DNA of 9,686 nt from Nitrosopumilaceae archaeon (lineage in GTDB: Archaea; Thermoproteota; Nitrososphaeria; Nitrososphaerales; Nitrosopumilaceae), in assembly GCA_020027255.1 (NCBI GenBank), contig JAHRAP010000039.1, positions 1-9,686 on the forward strand. Direction: 5' to 3'. The translations under genes were made by a program, and so were the position numbers. Below, one piece after another: positions 5,047-9,686 of this stretch. Numbering within the stretch: the stretch's first letter is position 1; every line of letters starts with the position of its first letter. The notes below the pieces were generated by a model that did no database searches, was not told the origin of the DNA, and saw only the letters and a list, made by a program, of their open reading frames with translations.

Positions 5047-6143
5047 CAATATTTAATAAAGTTATATAGGTTGTCCCTTTCAAATACATTATAACCTAAT
5101 TGATGAATTGAATTTACTATTTTATCAGATGTGAGTTCTGTAGAGCGAGCACCTGTACATGACACTACTTCTTCACCAATTAAAGTGCCTCCAAAGTCAT
5201 CAGCACCATACAAAAGAGCCAGCTGAGCCATATTTATTCCATTAGTCAACCATGAAGATTGTATATGGTTTATAAGTCCATCAAATATCAATCTGGATAA
5301 CGATATCATTTTTAAAAGCGATATGCCTCCGATAAATGTTTTGACATGGTCTTTGCCTTGCAAAATAGTGTTATTAGATTCAAAACTCCATGGGATGAAT
5401 GCCATGAATCCATGTGTCTTGTGTTGCAATTCAACAATTTTGAAAAAATGTTTAACAATGTCATAGATTGATTCTACATGGCCATACATCATTGTAGCTG
5501 AAGATGGAATTCCTATAGAATGTGCTTCGAACATTATTCTCAACCAATCATCACTTGATATTTTTTTAGGGCTAATTATATTTTTAACGTCGTCCATTAA
5601 TATTTCTGCACCTGCACCAGTAAGAGATTGCAAACCAGATTTTTTGAGTCTAGACAATATTTCTTTAGCAGATGATCTTTCAACACGCGAAATCATATCA
5701 ATTTCAGATGGAGAAAGTCCATGGATACCAATACTTGGAAATTTGTCATGTATCATTTTGAAGATATTTTCATAGTATTCTATACCAAGATTAGGATTGT
5801 GGCCTCCTTGAATGAGTACTTGACGAATTTTAAACATGTTCCAAGATTCTGTAATTCTAGATTTGATTTGATCTATGTTTAATGTGTATGAGTCTTGGTG
5901 CCCAGGAGATCTGTAGAAAGCACAAAATTTGCAATCTGTTATACATACATTAGTATAATTCAATATTATATTATTGACGTAGGATGCTTTGTTACCAAAT
6001 CTTCGCTTAGATATGTAATTTGCAACCATACCTATAATTTGAGTATTTTCTGATTCTATTAATTTAATACAATCGTTGAATGATGGTTTAATATCAAGTA
6101 ATACGTTTTCAAGAATATCTTTTTCGACATCATCAACAAACAT
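5043..6143 (-). CDS. mqnC: Cyclic dehypoxanthinyl futalosine synthase, radical SAM
   Basis: A radical-SAM enzyme of the futalosine route to menaquinone, cyclising dehypoxanthine futalosine. The cluster motif is CITDCKFCAFYR (Cys67, Cys71, Cys74 counting from the chosen ATG). The following GHQDSY, LIQGGHNP, LSPSEI, GAGAEIL, SATMMYGHVES and FMAFIPWSFES segments agree with MqnC. The FIPW-x-F and CAFYR details favour MqnC over the related CofH (F420) and MqnE. I start at ATG 6143 (366 residues). A longer frame from TTG 6155 adds only four residues, and the TATA box would place the transcript start near 6151. The nearest upstream ATG (6159) is out of frame. Quinones from this pathway serve the membrane respiratory chain. 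Confidence 0.88.
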   Translation of the reverse strand: MFVDDVEKDILENVLLDIKPSFNDCIKLIESENTQIIGMVANYISKRRFGNKASYVNNIILNYTNVCITDCKFCAFYRSPGHQDSYTLNIDQIKSRITESWNMFKIRQVLIQGGHNPNLGIEYYENIFKMIHDKFPSIGIHGLSPSEIDMISRVERSSAKEILSRLKKSGLQSLTGAGAEILMDDVKNIISPKKISSDDWLRIMFEAHSIGIPSSATMMYGHVESIYDIVKHFFKIVELQHKTHGFMAFIPWSFESNNTILQGKDHVKTFIGGISLLKMISLSRLIFDGLINHIQSSWLTNGINMAQLALLYGADDFGGTLIGEEVVSCTGARSTELTSDKIVNSIHQLGYNVFERDNLYNFIKYC

Positions 6144-6172
6144 TTTTTGATTCAATCATTTTTATTAAATAC

Positions 6173-6182
6173 TATTTATATT
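6173..6182 (-). promoter_or_regulatory. TATA box for mqnC
   Basis: AATATAAATA on the minus strand, centred about 34 bp before the ATG at 6143 and about 22 bp before the alternative TTG at 6155. It predicts a start site near 6151 and so helps choose the ATG. Confidence 0.5.
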
Positions 6183-6216
6183 TAATTCTTAATAGATATT
6201 GCAATGCATCAAGCTA

Positions 6217-6226
6217 TTTTTAAGTA
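6217..6226 (+). promoter_or_regulatory. TATA-like box for the aro operon
   Basis: TTTTTAAGTA is centred about 26 bp before the ATG at 6248. It is the only promoter visible for aroA'-aroB'-aroD, whose genes overlap. Confidence 0.45.
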
Positions 6227-6247
6227 TGTTGTAATAAGTGAAATTAC

Positions 6248-7030
6248 ATGGTAAGTGGACATCAAATTAGGTTAAATCGTATTCTAAGAAAAAATAAAAT
6301 GTTTTGCATACCTATGGATCATGGCATTTCTAATGGGCCTATTAGCGGTATTGAAAATCCACACTCTATAATATACAAATGTCAAAATTATGGCATAAGT
6401 AGTATAATTATTAATAAAGGAATACTAAGAACTTTGCCATCTCCAATAAAAGTGGGCATTCTAGTACATTATTCTGCGAGCACATCACTTTCTGTATACC
6501 CAGATAAAAAAGTATTAACAGGAACTGTAGAAGAAGCTTTGCGATTAGGTGCAGACGGAGTGTCAATACATATAAACATAGGAAGTGAAGATGAACCAGA
6601 AATGCTAAAACAATTGGGTATAATTTCAGAACAATGCCATAAATGGAATATGCCATTGTTAGCCATGATGTATCCAAGAGGCAAAAATATCAAAAATCCA
6701 CACGATGCAGACACAATTGCACATGTATCTAGAATAGGGGCAGAATGCGGAGCTGACATAGTAAAAACATTATACACTGGAGATGTAAACTCATTTAAAA
6801 AAATAATCAAATGCACGCCAGTACCTGTAGTGGTAGCTGGAGGTCCAAAAGCTAAGACAGAAATGGATATTTTAAAAATGACTGAAGAAGTTATGGATGC
6901 AGGTGCAATAGGTGTAACGTATGGAAGAAATATATTTTCACACAAGAATCCTGATAAAATGGTGAAAGCACTAACATCAATAATATTCAAAAAACAATCT
7001 GCCGAAGATGCGATTAAAATTGTTCACTAA
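6248..7030 (+). CDS. aroA': 2-amino-3,7-dideoxy-D-threo-hept-6-ulosonate synthase (AroA')
   Basis: A 260-residue class I (Schiff-base) aldolase of the DeoC/FbaB group. It starts the archaeal route to 3-dehydroquinate, which replaces DAHP synthase, by condensing a 6-deoxy-5-ketofructose phosphate with aspartate semialdehyde. Visible active-site parts are MDHGISNGP (Asp24, His25), MMYPRG (Tyr142), IVKTLYTGD (Lys173, the Schiff-base lysine) and phosphate-binding VAGGPK and YGRNIF. The Tyr142-to-Lys173 spacing of 31 matches that reported for the Methanocaldococcus enzyme (Tyr153/Lys184). It is the first gene of the operon and overlaps the next gene by 23 nt. The direct neighbour aroB' supplies the next step, which makes the assignment firm. 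Confidence 0.93.
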   Translation: MVSGHQIRLNRILRKNKMFCIPMDHGISNGPISGIENPHSIIYKCQNYGISSIIINKGILRTLPSPIKVGILVHYSASTSLSVYPDKKVLTGTVEEALRLGADGVSIHINIGSEDEPEMLKQLGIISEQCHKWNMPLLAMMYPRGKNIKNPHDADTIAHVSRIGAECGADIVKTLYTGDVNSFKKIIKCTPVPVVVAGGPKAKTEMDILKMTEEVMDAGAIGVTYGRNIFSHKNPDKMVKALTSIIFKKQSAEDAIKIVH

Positions 7031-8096
7031 GAAACTGATAATTGAACCGTCATCGTCTATTAACGATAGCAAAAAATTAAACGAGTTTTTATCAAAATTA
7101 AATGGTAAAATACAAATATTATCAATAGATCCAAACAAATTAATCGATTGTGATGTCAAATTCAAGACAATATCTACATCTATCAATTCAGAATATGTGA
7201 TATTAGAAAATGCGGTCAAACAAATCAATGGTAAAAAAATAGGTAAAAAGATCACAGTAAAATCAAATTTTGACATAGATAAAATTCTAATTTTAGCGAA
7301 ATCTGGTTTAGATTTTGTAATAGTCGATGTCCCTGATTGGAAAATTATCCCCCTAGAGAATATAATAGCAAAATTAACTAAAATCAACACAGAGATATTT
7401 GTTACAACCAAAAATATTGATGAAACATTCAAAATGTTTTCAATATTAGATAGAGGAGTAAATGGAGTTATTCTAAATACATCGTCAATAGAAGATGTTC
7501 AAAATGCGTTAATTCATCTAGATTCATTCAAACTTGAATTAAAAAAAGCTACGATAACGGATATAAAAGAAGTCGGGGATGGAGAAAGAGTTTGTGTAGA
7601 TACTATATCAATGCTACAAAAAGGAGAAGGTATGCTAGTAGGGAATAATTCTAGTTTTTTGTTTTTGATCCATAATGAGTCGATTGGATCATCGTTTACC
7701 ACTCCTAGACCTTTTAGGGTAAATGCAGGAGCTGTACATTGTTATACAATATCACCAGACAATACAACAAAATATTTATCAGAATTAGAAAGCGGACAAG
7801 AAATTTTAATCATAGATCATAATGGAAATACAAGAAAAATAGCTATAGGTAGATCTAAAGTAGAAAAACGTCCAATGATCATGATAAAAGCAATCATAGA
7901 TGATGATGACTGTGATGAAAATGGCCACGGTGGTGTAATTGTGCAAAATGCAGAGACAATTAGATTTGTGAATGGTGACAAAGAAACGATATCAGTTACA
8001 GATCTCAAGAAAGGAGATAAAGTATTAGCGTATTTTAGAGTGTCTACTGGAAGACATTTCGGTACTGAAGTAGATGAATATATTCTTGAAAAGTGA
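7008..8096 (+). CDS. aroB': 3-dehydroquinate synthase II (AroB', archaeal type)
   Basis: A 362-residue enzyme that converts the AroA' product to 3-dehydroquinate by NAD-dependent oxidative deamination and cyclisation. It is unrelated to bacterial AroB. The diagnostic C-terminal half is well conserved: VGDGERVCVDT (189-199), KGEGMLVG (205-212), RPFRVNAGAVH (234-244), YLSELESG, RSKVEKRP and VQNAETIRFV. The N-terminal half is lysine-rich and more divergent. An acidic stretch DDDDCDENGHGG (298-309) looks like a short loop insertion compared with the family as I remember it. ATG 7008 lies 23 nt inside aroA'. A TTG at 7020 is an alternative start with a shorter overlap. The 3' end overlaps aroD by 23 nt. 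Confidence 0.93.
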   Translation: MRLKLFTKKLIIEPSSSINDSKKLNEFLSKLNGKIQILSIDPNKLIDCDVKFKTISTSINSEYVILENAVKQINGKKIGKKITVKSNFDIDKILILAKSGLDFVIVDVPDWKIIPLENIIAKLTKINTEIFVTTKNIDETFKMFSILDRGVNGVILNTSSIEDVQNALIHLDSFKLELKKATITDIKEVGDGERVCVDTISMLQKGEGMLVGNNSSFLFLIHNESIGSSFTTPRPFRVNAGAVHCYTISPDNTTKYLSELESGQEILIIDHNGNTRKIAIGRSKVEKRPMIMIKAIIDDDDCDENGHGGVIVQNAETIRFVNGDKETISVTDLKKGDKVLAYFRVSTGRHFGTEVDEYILEK

Positions 8097-8784
8097 CTCG
8101 TTAAAGTTTACAGATCAAATTTGTGTCACAATAGCTGAAAATAACCCAGAAAAAATCAATAAAAAATTAGATCAAATACTATCTAGATCAAAATATGCAG
8201 AAATTAGATTAGATTATTTGAGGAATGATAAAGCGATCAAAACTACAATTAAATTAATCGGTAAAAAAATTAATAGATGTGTATGTACATTACGCGACAA
8301 CTCAGAAGGAGGTAATTTTAATGGAAGCGAGGAACGGAGAATAACATTATTTGAAAACATTTACCATGCAAATCCATTTTTGATCGATGTAGAATTCAAC
8401 ATTATTAATCAAAATGAGAACATTCTCAAGCTCTTTAAATCAAAAAACAAATTATTGGTATCATGGCACGAATTGAATAATACTTCATCATATTATTGTT
8501 TAAAACAACAACTGCTCAAAATGAAAAAAATTTCAAAAAATATAAAAATTGTAACCATGGCAAATTCAAAAATTGATAACATTCGAATTTTGTCACTATA
8601 CAAAATATCATCCAATATCAATTTGATTGCTTTTGCTATGGGAAATGTTGGAAAGGTGTCAAGGTTGATTTGTTTATATTTAGGCAGTCCTTTTACCTAT
8701 GTTTCGTCAAATGGGAACATGGTGCCAGGACAATTCAAATTGAATGAGCACAAACTAATTTTCAATAATATTACACAATATTGA
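8074..8784 (+). CDS. aroD: Type I 3-dehydroquinate dehydratase
   Basis: A 236-residue class I dehydroquinase, forming 3-dehydroshikimate through a Schiff base. Conserved parts in order: EIRLDYL (43-49), CTLRDNSEGG (71-80), IDVEF (104-108), VSWHE with catalytic His132, KIVTMA with Schiff-base Lys158, FAMGNVGKVSRL with substrate-binding Arg197, and PFTYVSS...VPGQF (Gln220). All key residues are present. ATG 8074 overlaps aroB' by 23 nt. TTG 8086 is a less likely alternative. It is the last aro gene visible. No aroE, aroK, aroA or aroC follows within the window, so the later shikimate steps must lie further on or elsewhere. No clear terminator is seen in the 78-bp gap after it. Confidence 0.93.
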   Translation: MNIFLKSDSLKFTDQICVTIAENNPEKINKKLDQILSRSKYAEIRLDYLRNDKAIKTTIKLIGKKINRCVCTLRDNSEGGNFNGSEERRITLFENIYHANPFLIDVEFNIINQNENILKLFKSKNKLLVSWHELNNTSSYYCLKQQLLKMKKISKNIKIVTMANSKIDNIRILSLYKISSNINLIAFAMGNVGKVSRLICLYLGSPFTYVSSNGNMVPGQFKLNEHKLIFNNITQY

Positions 8785-8832
8785 TCTATATCTAATTAAT
8801 ACTATGAAATCATATGTTTATTGAATGCAAAG

Positions 8833-8842
8833 GTTTAATCTT
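8833..8842 (+). promoter_or_regulatory. Weak TATA-like box for the GalT-like gene
   Basis: GTTTAATCTT is centred about 25 bp before the ATG at 8863. The surrounding sequence is very AT-rich, so the match is weak. It suggests the gene may be transcribed separately from the aro operon. Confidence 0.25.
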
Positions 8843-8862
8843 TAATAATATTTTATTTAGTC

Positions 8863-9686
8863 ATGATACACATACGAAATGATTATGATCAAAATAAATT
8901 AACAATTATTTTACCAGAAGCTGAGATTAGATCTGAACAAAAAAATTGTCCACTATGCCCAGGTAATGAACATATGACAAATCTATCCATAGTATCTTTA
9001 GTGGCAAAAGATGGAATGTTACAAAGACTTCAAGATAGTTATGACAGATATGTTAAAAATTGGACGATAAGAATTTTTGAGAGTAAAAATCCTATAGTGT
9101 CTACGAAATCAGACGAATGCTATAATGATAGACCACTATACAGAGAACCAGCTTATGGATATCATTATATCGTTGTTGCGTCATCGAATCATAATGAAAC
9201 TTTTTCCACAATATCAATCGAACAGTGGTCGAATATTATTGTGATAATTCAAGATAGATTGAAATGGCTATATACACAAAAAAAAGTTACGTATGTAGCG
9301 ATATATATAAATCAAAGAGAACAAATTGGATCTGATTTAATTCACCCTCATATCAATATGGTAGCATTTTCAATAATTCCACCAACCATAGAAAAAGAAT
9401 CTAAGATATCACATAAAATTGTCAATGAAAAAGGCATATGTCCCATGTGTCAGATTGTGAATAAAGAGATTAATGGAGAACGTCAGATTTTACAAACTGA
9501 CTCATTCATTGCATTTTGCCCGTGGGCATCGATATATCCATTTGAGTTTTGCATCAGTCCCAAAAAACATGTGTCCAGTTTTGCCCAAATAACACAAAAA
9601 GAAATTAGTGATCTGGCTTTAATATTACGTTCTACATTAGGCGGCTTATCAAAATCTAGAGAAAATCCACCATATGATTTAATATT
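8863..9686 (+). CDS. GalT-like nucleotidyltransferase (HIT superfamily), partial at window end
   Basis: An open frame from ATG 8863 that runs past the last base: 274 complete codons with no stop. It resembles galactose-1-phosphate uridylyltransferase and its relatives. CPLCPGNE (Cys29, Cys32) is the N-terminal zinc-binding motif. GYHYIVVASSNHNETF (about residues 96-111) matches the GalT segment that normally reads like HEVVVETPDH. DLIHPHINM holds His161-Pro-His163, where GalT has the nucleophilic second His. CPMCQ (193-197) and FCISPKKHVSSF are also GalT-like. GalT usually has HPHxQ. Here the Gln position is Asn165, so the true substrate may be another sugar-1-phosphate or nucleotide. The missing C-terminal part limits the call. 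It follows aroD by 78 bp on the same strand. Confidence 0.8.
   Translation, partial: MIHIRNDYDQNKLTIILPEAEIRSEQKNCPLCPGNEHMTNLSIVSLVAKDGMLQRLQDSYDRYVKNWTIRIFESKNPIVSTKSDECYNDRPLYREPAYGYHYIVVASSNHNETFSTISIEQWSNIIVIIQDRLKWLYTQKKVTYVAIYINQREQIGSDLIHPHINMVAFSIIPPTIEKESKISHKIVNEKGICPMCQIVNKEINGERQILQTDSFIAFCPWASIYPFEFCISPKKHVSSFAQITQKEISDLALILRSTLGGLSKSRENPPYDLI

Noticed and set aside
5043..6143. CofH (F420 pathway) as an alternative identity for the radical-SAM protein
   Set aside because: CAFYR, the FIPWSFES segment and the UbiD-family neighbour fit MqnC better. CofH proteins, as I recall them, differ at these places.
6144..6155. TTG at 6155 as the start of mqnC
   Set aside because: It adds only four residues, uses a rarer start codon, and lies at or upstream of the transcription start predicted from the TATA box. 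ATG 6143 is preferred, though not proven.
6469..6990. 173-residue open frame on the minus strand
   Set aside because: Antisense to aroA', which has all its catalytic residues. No promoter or recognisable motif supports it.
6977..7432. 151-residue open frame on the minus strand, hydrophobic
   Set aside because: Antisense to the aroA'/aroB' junction. Its hydrophobicity is explained by the complement of lysine-rich aroB' codons.

Overview
The window looks like the chromosome of an AT-rich ammonia-oxidising archaeon (Nitrososphaeria/Thaumarchaeota, Nitrosopumilus-like). I base this on the archaeal-type start of the shikimate pathway (AroA' and AroB' instead of DAHP synthase and bacterial AroB), TATA boxes centred about 25-28 bp before many start codons (leaderless-type genes), a tRNA with no encoded CCA, several small Cys-rich proteins, and futalosine-pathway menaquinone genes. 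GC content looks to be around 30% by eye. The lineage is inferred from gene content, not from a database match.

Layout. 1-258 is mostly non-coding and holds one tiny possible membrane ORF on the minus strand. 259-819 holds two abutting plus-strand genes of unknown function. 888-962 is a minus-strand tRNA-Arg(GCG), downstream of a minus-strand aquaporin-family channel gene (1012-1704). The channel gene is divergent from a PrxQ/Bcp peroxiredoxin gene (1814-2281). A perfect hairpin follows the peroxiredoxin stop, between it and a convergent gene for a coiled-coil, proline-rich, internally duplicated protein (2323-2769). 2921-3535 holds a run of small Cys/His-rich proteins, including one 27-residue candidate.

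The second half is metabolic. A UbiD-family decarboxylase (3610-5046) converges on the radical-SAM futalosine enzyme MqnC (5043-6143), and their stop codons share a TTAA. Divergent from mqnC is an aroA'-aroB'-aroD operon (6248-8784) whose genes overlap by 23 nt each. The AroA'/AroB'/AroD route feeds chorismate synthesis, and chorismate is the precursor of both aromatic amino acids and futalosine-pathway menaquinone, so the arrangement is metabolically coherent. A GalT-like nucleotidyltransferase gene (HIT superfamily) begins at 8863 and runs off the window end.

I see no CRISPR array, insertion sequence, prophage or defence system. The least explained parts are the repeat-bearing coiled-coil protein, the small Cys-rich proteins, the two first hypothetical genes and the very small ORFs.
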